Positions 7,557 to 14,390 of a DNA stretch of 20,181 nucleotides are shown piece after piece. The position numbers and the translations under genes are program-made. The stretch comes from a virus, in IMG/VR virus record IMGVR_UViG_3300013100_000038, positions 1-20,181 of that record, one strand, 5' to 3'. Below the pieces are notes generated by a model. It saw nothing but the letters and a program-made list of their open reading frames with translations. It was not told the DNA's origin and did no database searches. The stretch's first letter is position 1, and every line of letters begins with the position of its first letter.

Positions 7557-8015
7557 AGTGCTTGTCAAATGTGCCAGGAGGCTGTCGCGGATCGAGTCTA
7601 TATCCTCGTCGACGAAGCCAAGTATCTCTCGTTGTTCGTACCTCACATCCGGTGCACCGCGTTCGGCCCTGTCTTTCAAACCGTACTGGTGCACCCTGGA
7701 GATTCGGGCGATTCGTCCTGTAAACCCGACGCTAATATTGTTTGCGTCGCCTTTAACTTTCAAAAAGCTCGCTGTGCGCAGCTTCTGAAACATCTGCACC
7801 TTTCGCTTCACCCGTCCTTGTTTCCCCCGCAGGTTGCGCTGCTTTCGCGGCGCGTATTTGCTGCCATCGGGGTTCTGCTGAGCAATGATTCGTTGCTGCT
7901 GGCTGCGCCTTAAAGCCTGGCCAACGCTCCGAGCCAACTTATTGCGCGCCGCCGGTTCAAGCTGGCCAAGCAATCCCGCCGCCCAGTCTTCCAGCGCTTC
8001 CAATCGGTTTGTCAT
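7551..8015 (-). CDS. S: Tail completion protein gpS
   Basis: This 154-aa protein (P2 gpS about 150 aa) matches the virion morphogenesis / tail completion S family. It has DWAAGLLGQLEPAARNKLARSVGQALRRSQQQRI..Q.NPDGSKYAPRK near the N-terminus. GFTGRIARISRVHQYGLKDR and VRYEQREILGF follow in the second half. It is needed to join heads to finished tails. ATG at 8015 forms ATGA with the gpR stop; the reading frame opens slightly upstream at 8030. In P2 gene V follows directly, but here the plus-strand DUF4145-like gene is interposed, so S ends its transcription block. Confidence 0.93.
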   Translation of the reverse strand: MTNRLEALEDWAAGLLGQLEPAARNKLARSVGQALRRSQQQRIIAQQNPDGSKYAPRKQRNLRGKQGRVKRKVQMFQKLRTASFLKVKGDANNISVGFTGRIARISRVHQYGLKDRAERGAPDVRYEQREILGFVDEDIDSIRDSLLAHLTSTS

Positions 8016-8488
8016 TGCGGCAGTACCCACTCGCTACCAGTACCTTGGGCGCCAGGTATCCAGTTCGGATCGAGAAAGTCAGCAGCTCGTTGCGGTTCGC
8101 CGGGGTGTCGAATGGTGGTGTTGCCCTGGTCATCCTTGCCCACCACCACACGCTCGGTCAGCGGCAGTGTCAGGCTCATATCCACTTTGCTGTTGTCGAG
8201 AATGTCAGCCTCGAATTGGATGCCATCAGCGGACTTGCTCAGGTTCTCCAGCAGTTCGGACTGATGGACGCTTAACCACCCGAGCAGCGGCAACATGACG
8301 CTATCGGGGTGGCCGGCGAAGTCTGTGAGGATGACCTGCAAATCGAAGCTGTACTCGAACGACAGCGTCTGCGCGGCGGTACAGCGGATCTTGCCGTTGT
8401 CGATGAAGATCAACAGTCGGTCGGGGTTGTGCTTGAGTTCGGCCACGGTGGCGAGCAGGTGCGCTTTCAGGCTGTCGGGCTTGTTCAT
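8012..8488 (-). CDS. R: Tail completion protein gpR
   Basis: This 158-aa protein is like P2 gpR (155 aa). It starts MNKPDSLKAHLLA and includes LLIFIDNGKI.CT....SFEYSFDLQVILTDFAGHPDSVMLPLLGWLSVHQSELL, the family core. It terminates the tail tube together with gpS. The start at 8488 overlaps the LysC stop as ATGA, so it is coupled to the lysis cassette as in P2. Confidence 0.95.
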   Translation of the reverse strand: MNKPDSLKAHLLATVAELKHNPDRLLIFIDNGKIRCTAAQTLSFEYSFDLQVILTDFAGHPDSVMLPLLGWLSVHQSELLENLSKSADGIQFEADILDNSKVDMSLTLPLTERVVVGKDDQGNTTIRHPGEPQRAADFLDPNWIPGAQGTGSEWVLPQ

Positions 8489-8742
8489 GGTCGGGCCTGC
8501 TGGTGCTGGTAAACCATGTCCACCTGGCTCGCACAGTCTGCCCACGCGGCCTCGACGCGATCCTGATCGGTCAGCTGATCGCCGTTATTGCGCGGGCTGG
8601 TCGCCGGTAGGGTGCAGGGCACCACGGCTGGACAGCCACTGACGATAAGCGTCGGCGCCGGTGAGGGCGGGGCGCTCGCGCAGCCGGCGAGCAGCATCAG
8701 GCAAAAGCTGTGCAGCCCAGTTACGTAGATCGGCGTTTTCAC
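8485..8742 (-). CDS. lysC: Outer-membrane spanin lipoprotein LysC (Rz1-like)
   Basis: This 85-aa ORF is largely nested in another frame inside the 3' half of lysB, the standard architecture of P2 lysB/lysC and lambda Rz/Rz1. The N-terminus is a lipoprotein signal with lipobox LLAGC (Cys21). A proline-rich stretch (PPSPAP) follows, as in other o-spanins. The lipid-anchored mature protein should bind LysB across the periplasm and fuse the two membranes at the last step of lysis. No strong Shine-Dalgarno is seen, and the exact start is uncertain. Confidence 0.85.
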   Translation of the reverse strand: MKTPIYVTGLHSFCLMLLAGCASAPPSPAPTLIVSGCPAVVPCTLPATSPRNNGDQLTDQDRVEAAWADCASQVDMVYQHQQARP

Positions 8743-9028
8743 GTTTCAGAGCCTCGATGGTGAGTTCGCGCTTTGCCAGGCCTTGGCGCAGTTGATTCTG
8801 TTGCGCGCGCAGCGTGGCCTGGGCGTTGCGCTCCTGTTGCAGGGTGTCGCGCAACGCGTTGGCGTTGGCGAGGTTGTGTTCGGCTTGTTCTTGAGCGCGG
8901 CTGGCGTCTTGCTCGGCCAGTCGGGTGTCCTTGTTCGCCCCGCTGATGCGCAGCTCCTGGCTCCAGACCAGCAGTCCCAGAGCTGCAAGCAATGCAACGC
9001 CGAGCAAGGCTTGCCGCAAGATGGTCAC
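8585..9028 (-). CDS. lysB: Inner-membrane spanin LysB (Rz-like)
   Basis: This 147-aa protein has one N-terminal membrane segment (residues ~6-22, ALLGVALLAALGLLVW). A long coiled coil rich in Gln, Glu and Arg follows (~35-105), then the conserved LPDAARRLRERPALTGADAYRQWL end of the LysB family. It is the i-spanin partner of LysC. The start codon is GTG, forming GTGA with the stop of the upstream 68-aa gene. P2 LysB (about 141 aa) has the same place and role. Confidence 0.92.
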   Translation of the reverse strand: MTILRQALLGVALLAALGLLVWSQELRISGANKDTRLAEQDASRAQEQAEHNLANANALRDTLQQERNAQATLRAQQNQLRQGLAKRELTIEALKRENADLRNWAAQLLPDAARRLRERPALTGADAYRQWLSSRGALHPTGDQPAQ

Positions 9029-9231
9029 GCCCGGTACCAGCCGAGCTGGTTCATGTCGCCGATGTCCATGTGCTGGATCGGGCCACGAATGATGATGACT
9101 TTACGCTGAGGGTTCTGGATGCGGAGCGCGTCGCGCAGTTGCACCATGTCCTGCTGATCGCTGTCCTCTGGCACCACCAGCAGGTCGCCGTCTTGGACAT
9201 TCAGCCGCTGCACCGCGTCGAAGTCGATCAT
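9025..9231 (-). CDS. Hypothetical 68-aa protein in the lysis cassette
   Basis: The function is not recognised. The protein is acidic (MIDFDAVQRLNVQDGDLLVVPEDSD) and ends with a hydrophobic strand and short helix (KVIIIRGPIQHMDIGDMNQLGW). It has no signal peptide or membrane helix, so it is probably cytoplasmic. ATG at 9231 overlaps the endolysin stop (ATGA), and its own stop overlaps the GTG of lysB, so it is co-translated within the lysis operon. Its position matches P2 lysA, but there is no sequence or topology resemblance, since LysA is a membrane protein. The frame extends upstream to 9252, but the overlap supports 9231. Confidence 0.8.
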   Translation of the reverse strand: MIDFDAVQRLNVQDGDLLVVPEDSDQQDMVQLRDALRIQNPQRKVIIIRGPIQHMDIGDMNQLGWYRA

Positions 9232-10073
9232 GCGGCCACCGCCTGCCCACAACCGCAGTCATCGTGCCGCTCATAGGCGCGCTGGAGTTTGATGTCGTAC
9301 AGATTTCGCTGGTAGTCCGGCCCGTTGTAGAGCTTCGCAAACTCGGCCCATTTGCGGCTCTTCAGCGCCTTGTGCAGCACCGGGTCGGTCTCGATGAAGC
9401 GCACGAACGCATCGAACTGCTGCGACTCGTCGGTGCTCATGGCAGCGACAAAAGCCTGCACGCTGCTATAGCCCAGGCGCTGCCAGTGAAAACCCATGAT
9501 CTGGAACGCCCCCCAAGAGGCGGACTCCAGCGCGGCGGTGTCATCGATCAAGCGAGCGGTTGCCAAGCGCTGGTGTTCGGCGCTGCCGCCGGCATAGCCA
9601 CCCGATTTCGGATTAACGATTGCAGGGTTGGTCGCGGCCAACTGGTCAGCGTGTAGTTTCAACGCTGCCGGATCGTCGCCTTCATGCCGCACCTTCGACA
9701 GTTGGCGATACATGATGTGTCGTTCGAACAGAATCACCGGCTTGCCATTGTCGAGGAAGCCATTACCCTTCGACTCGACTTCATTGACGGCGCAGACGCT
9801 GGCCAGCGGCACGCCGAGACGTTCGGCGGCGTTGACCAGGTCGGTGTTTCTCAGCAACTGCTGGCAATCATTACCGGCGAGTGCGGCCAGCGTTTTGTTG
9901 CCGGCGACTCCGTCGACGACCAGGCCGACTTTGAACTGATAAGCGCGCACGGCGGCCTCTGTGGCATCGCCGTAATCACCGTCGATTTCCAGCTTGGCGC
10001 CGTGTTGGTTGAGGATCTTTTGCAGGGTACGCACCGCTTGCGAGCGATCCCCATGACGTAAAATCGTGGTCAT
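9228..10073 (-). CDS. Endolysin: peptidoglycan-binding domain plus N-acetylmuramidase
   Basis: This 281-aa protein replaces P2 gpK. Residues ~8-66 form a PG_binding_1 repeat (GDRSQAVRTLQKILNQHG...IDGDYGDATEAAVRAYQ...VDGVAGNKTLAAL). Residues ~80-275 match the N-acetylmuramidase (DUF3380) family, with VCAVNEVESKGNGFL holding the expected catalytic glutamate (Glu98 or Glu100), then LFERH and SWGAFQIMGFHW. There is no signal peptide, so release depends on the holin. The start at 10073 was chosen because GAGGG lies eight bases upstream and overlaps the stop of the preceding gene. The frame stays open to 10367, but that would overlap the preceding gene extensively. Confidence 0.93.
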   Translation of the reverse strand: MTTILRHGDRSQAVRTLQKILNQHGAKLEIDGDYGDATEAAVRAYQFKVGLVVDGVAGNKTLAALAGNDCQQLLRNTDLVNAAERLGVPLASVCAVNEVESKGNGFLDNGKPVILFERHIMYRQLSKVRHEGDDPAALKLHADQLAATNPAIVNPKSGGYAGGSAEHQRLATARLIDDTAALESASWGAFQIMGFHWQRLGYSSVQAFVAAMSTDESQQFDAFVRFIETDPVLHKALKSRKWAEFAKLYNGPDYQRNLYDIKLQRAYERHDDCGCGQAVAA

Positions 10074-10083
10074 GTGTTGGCCC

Positions 10084-10443
10084 TCAGCAGGTGGGTAGGT
10101 TATTGCTGGTTGCTTCGGAACAAAACCGCCGAGCCTCGGCTCTCGCGACTTCCTGCATGGTCGAATTTCCTCCGGCCTCCCAAGGTACGAAGCCCGGTTT
10201 TTCTGCCCAGCTTTCGTAGATGCGGCGAGCGTCGGCTTCGATCTGCAGCACTGCTGAGTCGTCTGGGCATTTGGAAAGTTCTGCTTCAAGCGCCTGGTTC
10301 TTAAGGCGATCGAGAAAGCTGCACATCTGTAACTGTGTGTGCTTGATTCGGTGTTTGCCGCTCTCACAAATTGTCAGAACTTCTGCTCGGAATTTCTCAA
10401 GTTGCTCGACTCGTTGCACAAGCGTTTCGTGCGTACTTTTCAT
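10084..10443 (-). CDS. Hypothetical 119-aa helical protein between holin and endolysin
   Basis: The function is not recognised. It is mostly alpha-helical with coiled-coil character near the start (THETLVQRVEQLEKFRAEVLTICE) and a Cys-containing C-terminus. No membrane segment or signal peptide is seen. ATG at 10443 has a very strong AGGAGG five bases upstream. An in-frame ATG at 10473 that overlaps the holin stop (ATGA) would add ten residues. P2 has no equivalent here, because Y is followed directly by K. A cytoplasmic lysis-timing regulator or a small accessory gene is possible; nothing in the sequence decides. Confidence 0.75.
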   Translation of the reverse strand: MKSTHETLVQRVEQLEKFRAEVLTICESGKHRIKHTQLQMCSFLDRLKNQALEAELSKCPDDSAVLQIEADARRIYESWAEKPGFVPWEAGGNSTMQEVARAEARRFCSEATSNNLPTC

Positions 10444-10469
10444 GCTGCCTCCTCGGGGAAATAGGGCGC

Positions 10470-10793
10470 TCATAGCTGTTCTACCTTGCGGGTGAAAAAC
10501 TTCCTTGCTGCGGCGCGGGTACCTTCGACGCCCAGAAGGCCGATGGCGCCGCCGAAGAATGGTGCGGTCGAGACGGGTATCCCCAGCAGCGACAGCCCGT
10601 GGCTGACGGAAACGGCGAGGGCACCGCAGAGCGGCGCTTCGATCAGCATCCGGCGCCAGGTACCACCACCGTAAATGACGCGAAGCCCCGCGATGACCAA
10701 GGCCAACAAGCCGGCATATAGGGTGGGCCAGTTCTGTTCGAGCCAGGCGGCGAGCCAAGCCCAGGTGTCGGGACGGTCAGGCATGCGTTTCAT
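10470..10793 (-). CDS. Holin, lambda S-type, with possible dual start
   Basis: This 107-aa membrane protein has three predicted hydrophobic segments (about residues 22-42, 49-72 and 77-96) and a basic C-terminus (FFTRKVEQL). The LRVIYGGG turn after the first segment resembles the lambda S family (YLRGRYNGG). It forms the inner-membrane holes that release the muramidase. The N-terminus MKRMPDRPD has two in-frame Met codons at 10793 and 10784, like MKMPEK in lambda S. There the longer form, with an extra positive charge, is the antiholin. GGA elements lie in front of both starts. It occupies the position of P2 gene Y. Confidence 0.85.
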   Translation of the reverse strand: MKRMPDRPDTWAWLAAWLEQNWPTLYAGLLALVIAGLRVIYGGGTWRRMLIEAPLCGALAVSVSHGLSLLGIPVSTAPFFGGAIGLLGVEGTRAAARKFFTRKVEQL

Positions 10794-10838
10794 TCCATGA
10801 TCCAGAGTGGTTGGGTTCAATGGCGTGGTGCGGGCGCT

Positions 10839-11051
10839 TCAGTCCCATAGGTTCACCATCTGCCGTTGCGGGGCGGCGGCTTGGGCTTCTGGCATTTGCA
10901 CCAGGAGGCCTTGCGGTAAGGTCGGGCCGTGGTCGGCGAGTCCGTGGTTGGCTTCGAGTACTGCTTCGGTCACACCGGCGGTGCGGCCGTAGTGACGCCA
11001 GCACAGGGCATCGACGGTGTCGCTCTGCTGGGCACGGATGCTGACGGCCAT
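10839..11051 (-). CDS. X: Tail protein gpX
   Basis: This 70-aa protein (P2 gpX about 67 aa) belongs to the tail X family, a small LysM-like fold. It has the core VSIRAQQSDTVDALCWRHYGRTAG.TEAVLEANHGLAD.GP.LPQGL.VQMP. It is an essential tail component, probably at the baseplate hub. Its ATG overlaps the L stop by one base (TGATG), so it is coupled to L. The reading frame ends 45 bases before the holin start. Confidence 0.93.
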   Translation of the reverse strand: MAVSIRAQQSDTVDALCWRHYGRTAGVTEAVLEANHGLADHGPTLPQGLLVQMPEAQAAAPQRQMVNLWD

Positions 11052-11521
11052 CAGATCAACTCCACGGTGGTGCGGCCGAGGCCGAGGAAGTCACGCACGG
11101 CCCAGCGCTGGTCGCGGCGCAGTTCGTCGATGCTCGGGGTCAGTTCTTCGGCGTTTTGGTTGCCGCTGTTGGTGCTGTCGTAGGAGCGATAGCGCTCGCA
11201 GATTTCCGCACCGGTCGCGGCGTAGATCGCCCGCTGATAGAGGTGAACGAGTTCAGACTTGTCTTCGATCTGCTCGGCCGGTACGTCCGCAAGCGTGTCG
11301 TAGCCTTCGGCCCGCTTGGCGCGGCGCCATGCAGCGAACTCGCGGTTCACGCTGATGGCGGCGGCGATGGTCGCGGTTTCCAGACGGATCGGCGTGACGC
11401 TGGAGTCGATGCGCAAAGTGCCGCGCACGTCGTCGAGGTCGATCGATGGCCAGAAGGGGTCGGTGTTGATGTGGCCGCTGGGGGCCGGAGTAGTGCTGCC
11501 GCCCGCTACGAATCCGCTCAT
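11051..11521 (-). CDS. L: Head completion/stabilisation protein gpL
   Basis: This 156-aa protein (P2 gpL about 169 aa) has the family pattern DPFWPSIDLDDVRGTLRIDSSVTPIRLE.A...A...VN.E...WR and, later, YQRAIYAATGAEICERYRSYDST..G...AEELTPSIDELRRDQ.WAVRDFLG. It joins the portal vertex and stabilises filled heads before tail attachment. A 104-base GC-rich gap separates it from M. No strong Shine-Dalgarno is visible before the ATG at 11521. Confidence 0.93.
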   Translation of the reverse strand: MSGFVAGGSTTPAPSGHINTDPFWPSIDLDDVRGTLRIDSSVTPIRLETATIAAAISVNREFAAWRRAKRAEGYDTLADVPAEQIEDKSELVHLYQRAIYAATGAEICERYRSYDSTNSGNQNAEELTPSIDELRRDQRWAVRDFLGLGRTTVELI

Positions 11522-11625
11522 GAATCTGCGCTCTGTTGTAGGTCGCCGGTGGTCGGGGCTTCACGTTCAGGAGGAGCGGCCTGGCCGATCCGCCCCGAGC
11601 CGGCGGGGTGCGTGGGGACGCTCGG

Positions 11626-12327
11626 TTAGCTGCCAGCGGCAGCGAGTTTGTTGAGCAGGCGTTCGGCCCGCTCCAGATCCTTTTTGCCACCGCAGGCGTC
11701 GTGCAGATCAATGGCTTTTTTCAGCAGGTCGATACCTGCTTGCACTTGACCAGGTTGGCCGGGTTTTTCGTCGGTGATGCCTTCCAGCGTTGCGCGGCCC
11801 ATGGCGAGGAACAGCTTGGCGCGTGCCTGGTCCGGCATGTCTTCGGCGTCGGTCAGTTCAGCGGTGCGGTGCAGGATGGCCAGGTCGAACGGTTCGCCGA
11901 CTTTCTGCGCCTTGAACGCGGCGGTCGCGACTTCTTCTGCTACCAGGCAGCCCAACGTGCGGGCGAAGCGATCTGGCATGACCATCTTGTGTTGCAGCAC
12001 GTACTGGGCGATGTCTAGGCCGCCGGTGAAGTCGCCGGCATCGAAGCGCCAGACCATGATGGTGGTCAGCACTTCGTCTTGGGCGCCTTGGCCGGCGTCC
12101 AGCACGCCTTGCACGTAGGGGATGTATTCGGGCAGCAGCTGACGCTTGAGTTCGGCCTTGCCTTGGTTCGATTGCACCTGTTTCAGGCGCAGGCGGTCTT
12201 GCAGCAGCTGGTTGAGCTGATGTTCGTAAGCCGTGGCGCCGGCCATGGTTTGAGTCGGCTCAGTCGCTGCCGCCTCGATGGCGGCAGTAACTCGTTGGAA
12301 GTGCTGTTTGGCGAGGCTGCTGGCCAT
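11626..12327 (-). CDS. M: Terminase small (endonuclease) subunit gpM
   Basis: This 233-aa protein (P2 gpM 247 aa) starts MASSLAKQHFQRVTAA. It contains KRQLLPEYIPYVQGVLDAGQGAQDEVLTTIMVWRFDAGDFTGGLDIAQYVLQH, which aligns with the conserved core of P2 gpM. In P2 this subunit carries the nuclease that cuts cos and works with ATPase gpP. The C-terminus is shorter and lacks the long Lys/Arg/Pro-rich tail of P2. It starts three bases after the N stop. Confidence 0.94.
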   Translation of the reverse strand: MASSLAKQHFQRVTAAIEAAATEPTQTMAGATAYEHQLNQLLQDRLRLKQVQSNQGKAELKRQLLPEYIPYVQGVLDAGQGAQDEVLTTIMVWRFDAGDFTGGLDIAQYVLQHKMVMPDRFARTLGCLVAEEVATAAFKAQKVGEPFDLAILHRTAELTDAEDMPDQARAKLFLAMGRATLEGITDEKPGQPGQVQAGIDLLKKAIDLHDACGGKKDLERAERLLNKLAAAGS

Positions 12328-12330
12328 GGC

Positions 12331-13347
12331 TTAAGCCTCAAGTTCGATATTTTCGATCAGGCAGCCGAGGCCGTAATCCTCGACGACGTAGGCGTCGTTG
12401 CTGGATTCGTAGTTCTCGATACGGTTTTTTTCCGGCGCCTCTTTCACGTAGCGACGACGCCCGCCGATCTGCCAGTAGATGGCGAGGTTGGCCAGTGAGG
12501 TGATCAACGCTGCACCGTCCGGCACATACGGGACTTCGACCGGTTGCTTACCGCCCATGCGCTTTTGCGACAGGATCATATCGGTGGCCAGCTTCTCGGA
12601 TGCCGGCTGTTCCTTGTTGATCAGCGGGAAGTATTTGTCGTGCACCAGGTTGCTGCCGAGGATGACCACGATGCCCGGGTCCTTGCGGTGCCACGGGTCG
12701 ATCAGGTTGGCGACGGCGTCGAACACCAGGGCGTCGAGGTTGTTGTAGTCCGCGCTTGCGCCTGTACCGATGACGATCTTGCCGGCAGCCTTACCGTCCT
12801 TGAGAACGCGGGCAGGGGCATTGGTGCGGTACTGCTGAAGCCAGCCGATGTTGACGTCCTGCAGCAGTGGGTTGGCCTGACGGTCGGTGGTGGCGGCAGC
12901 GCTGACGCCGTTGAAGCCGACCATGATGCGGTCGAGGGCTTGGCGCTTGAGAATCGCGTCGCGCAGGCGTGCCTGGAAGTCTGGAAACTTCGCCCATGCG
13001 TCGAGCTGCGCGTAGCGGATCGCGGTGTCGAAGTCGGTGTGCTTGGCTTCGTAGCCTTTCTTGTCCAGCGACGACACGTCGCGAGGTTGGCGCACACCAT
13101 TGCCGGTGGTGTCGGTGCGGCCGGCGATAGTGCTGCTGACGCCAAGACCAACTTTTTCGCCCTGCAGCTCATCGACGCCGATGATGCCGATCTGGCCGAG
13201 GAATTCGCTGGATTCCTGCATGCGGGTTTCCAACGTTTGCTGCACGGTCGGATCGACCGCGAAGGTGGCGGCGGTCGAGGACACGCCGTTGAGGCGTGCC
13301 AACTGGCTCAGGTAAGCGTTGAAGTGTTCGCGAGTGTCGTTACGCAT
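12331..13347 (-). CDS. N: Major capsid protein gpN
   Basis: This 338-aa protein (P2 gpN 357 aa) has an HK97-type fold by family. Diagnostic blocks include FNAYLSQLA.LNGV, MQESSEFL..I.I, DFDTAIRYAQLDAWAKF.DFQ.R, KRQALDRIMVGFNGV, LLQDVNIGWLQQYR, DKYFPLINKEQ and RIENYESSNDAYVVEDYGLGCL. In P2 the first 31 residues are removed by the gpO protease; the matching segment here ends near the VDPTVQQTL block. Start ATG 13347 follows AAGGA. It comes 43 bases after O, with a hairpin over the O stop. Confidence 0.97.
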   Translation of the reverse strand: MRNDTREHFNAYLSQLARLNGVSSTAATFAVDPTVQQTLETRMQESSEFLGQIGIIGVDELQGEKVGLGVSSTIAGRTDTTGNGVRQPRDVSSLDKKGYEAKHTDFDTAIRYAQLDAWAKFPDFQARLRDAILKRQALDRIMVGFNGVSAAATTDRQANPLLQDVNIGWLQQYRTNAPARVLKDGKAAGKIVIGTGASADYNNLDALVFDAVANLIDPWHRKDPGIVVILGSNLVHDKYFPLINKEQPASEKLATDMILSQKRMGGKQPVEVPYVPDGAALITSLANLAIYWQIGGRRRYVKEAPEKNRIENYESSNDAYVVEDYGLGCLIENIELEA

Positions 13348-13383
13348 GGATATCGTCCTTCGTTGATCGGGGCTGTGGGTGGG

Positions 13384-13401
13384 CCGACTGTCAGCAGTCG
13401 G
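13384..13401 (-). other. Hairpin spanning the O stop codon at the O-N junction
   Basis: CCGACTG (13384-13390) and CAGTCGG (13395-13401) form a perfect 7-bp stem with a 4-base loop that contains most of the TGA stop of O. No T-tract follows. It may insulate capsid translation from scaffold translation or protect the abundant N mRNA; this is inference. Confidence 0.5.
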
Positions 13402-14221
13402 TCATGACCTTGTTGTCGCCACCGGTTACCGGAGGGCGGGTCTTTTGGTTGTGGTCTTGGGTGGTGGAGAGCTTGCCCTTCAACTCGGTGAAGTCCTTGC
13501 TCAGTTGATCAAGCTTGGTGCTCAGGCCTGCGGAGAATTTCTTCTCGGCGGCGAGTTGGTCAGGCAAATCTTTGACGTGCACGGCCACGGCTTCGACGGC
13601 CTCACTGATCTGCGAGAACTCGGCGTCATCCTTGGCCTGTTTGCCGCCCAACAGGGCTTGTACCTTGCTGAAAAGCTGGGCGCCGAGGCTTGGTTTGTCC
13701 TCGATTTCCTCGAAGGTCAGCTCGGTCTCAAGCGCTTCGGTGAACATGGAGGTTGCGGAGTAGTGGCGATCCTTGAACGGGCTGACGTCGGGTTTCTGTG
13801 CTGAGAACGCCAGGACGTCGGTACCGAGGCTGGCCGGTGAGTCGGTGACCGCCAGACCGACGATGTAGGCCTCGCCGGTGTCGGCGAAGCTGTCATCGAT
13901 TTCGATGGACGTGTAGATCTTCTGTTTCGCCTTGTTCATGGCGATCAGGTCGGCGGTCGGCTCGACCTGCGCGAACAGGGCCAGTTTTTTCTGGCCGTTC
14001 ACGTCCACTTCTTCGGTTTTCACGGCCAGCACATCGCCGTAGGCCTTGAACGGGCTGTCAGGCAGCAGGCTGCGGAAATGCTCCAACCAAATGCGCGCGC
14101 CGTAGGTGGCGGGGTTGAAGTTCTTCGCGGCTTGCTCCAGCCAGCTGCGTTTGATGGTGCGCTTGTCCGAGGTAGCGCCCTCGACGGCGACGCGGAACCA
14201 GTTGCTGCGAAATTTCTTCAT
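13391..14221 (-). CDS. O: Capsid scaffold and maturation protease gpO
   Basis: This 276-aa protein (P2 gpO 284 aa) serves as internal scaffold and head protease. With ATG at 14221 (AGGA eight bases upstream) the predicted catalytic residues fall at Asp19, His48 (WLEHFR) and Ser105 (YTSIEI). They match the P2 triad Asp19, His48 and Ser107 closely, which supports this start over the upstream ATG at 14236. Other matches are YGDV, DLIAMNKAKQK and IVGLAVTDSPASLGT. The C-terminal scaffolding part is helical (DDAEFSQISEAVEAVAVHV) and the protein ends MTDC, like MTNC in P2. Confidence 0.97.
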   Translation of the reverse strand: MKKFRSNWFRVAVEGATSDKRTIKRSWLEQAAKNFNPATYGARIWLEHFRSLLPDSPFKAYGDVLAVKTEEVDVNGQKKLALFAQVEPTADLIAMNKAKQKIYTSIEIDDSFADTGEAYIVGLAVTDSPASLGTDVLAFSAQKPDVSPFKDRHYSATSMFTEALETELTFEEIEDKPSLGAQLFSKVQALLGGKQAKDDAEFSQISEAVEAVAVHVKDLPDQLAAEKKFSAGLSTKLDQLSKDFTELKGKLSTTQDHNQKTRPPVTGGDNKVMTDC

Positions 14222-14324
14222 GCGAGGAATCCTCATTGCTTGGGGCGCCTGCTGGTGGCTGAGCAGTGCGTTGCGATGAGGGGCATGGTCGTGACGCGCG
14301 CGAGTTGCGGCAACGAGGCGGGAC

Positions 14325-14343
14325 TGTAAGGGCGGGGGCTACA
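14325..14343. promoter_or_regulatory. Late-operon palindrome TGTA-N11-TACA between divergent P and O
   Basis: TGTA at 14325-14328 and TACA at 14340-14343 flank 11 bases in the 169-base divergent region. The centre is about 57 bases before the P start and 113 bases before the O start. It is the third copy with the same arms and spacing. P2 has divergent Ogr-dependent late promoters PP and PO at this place. A small palindrome (GTTGC-G-GCAAC, 14304-14314) lies beside it on the O side. Confidence 0.6.
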
Positions 14344-14390
14344 AGGGGCGGTGCTATTGAGTCGCGGTCGCGGGCGGCAGCATCGCGGCC

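Noticed and set aside
10074-10367. N-terminal extension of the endolysin frame upstream of 10073
   Set aside because: It would overlap the 119-aa gene that has a strong ribosome site; the peptidoglycan-binding domain starts right after 10073, where a good GAGGG is present.
12544-13407. 287-aa plus-strand frame opposite the capsid gene
   Set aside because: It is a shadow of N, which has extended P2 gpN matches; no start context or family features.
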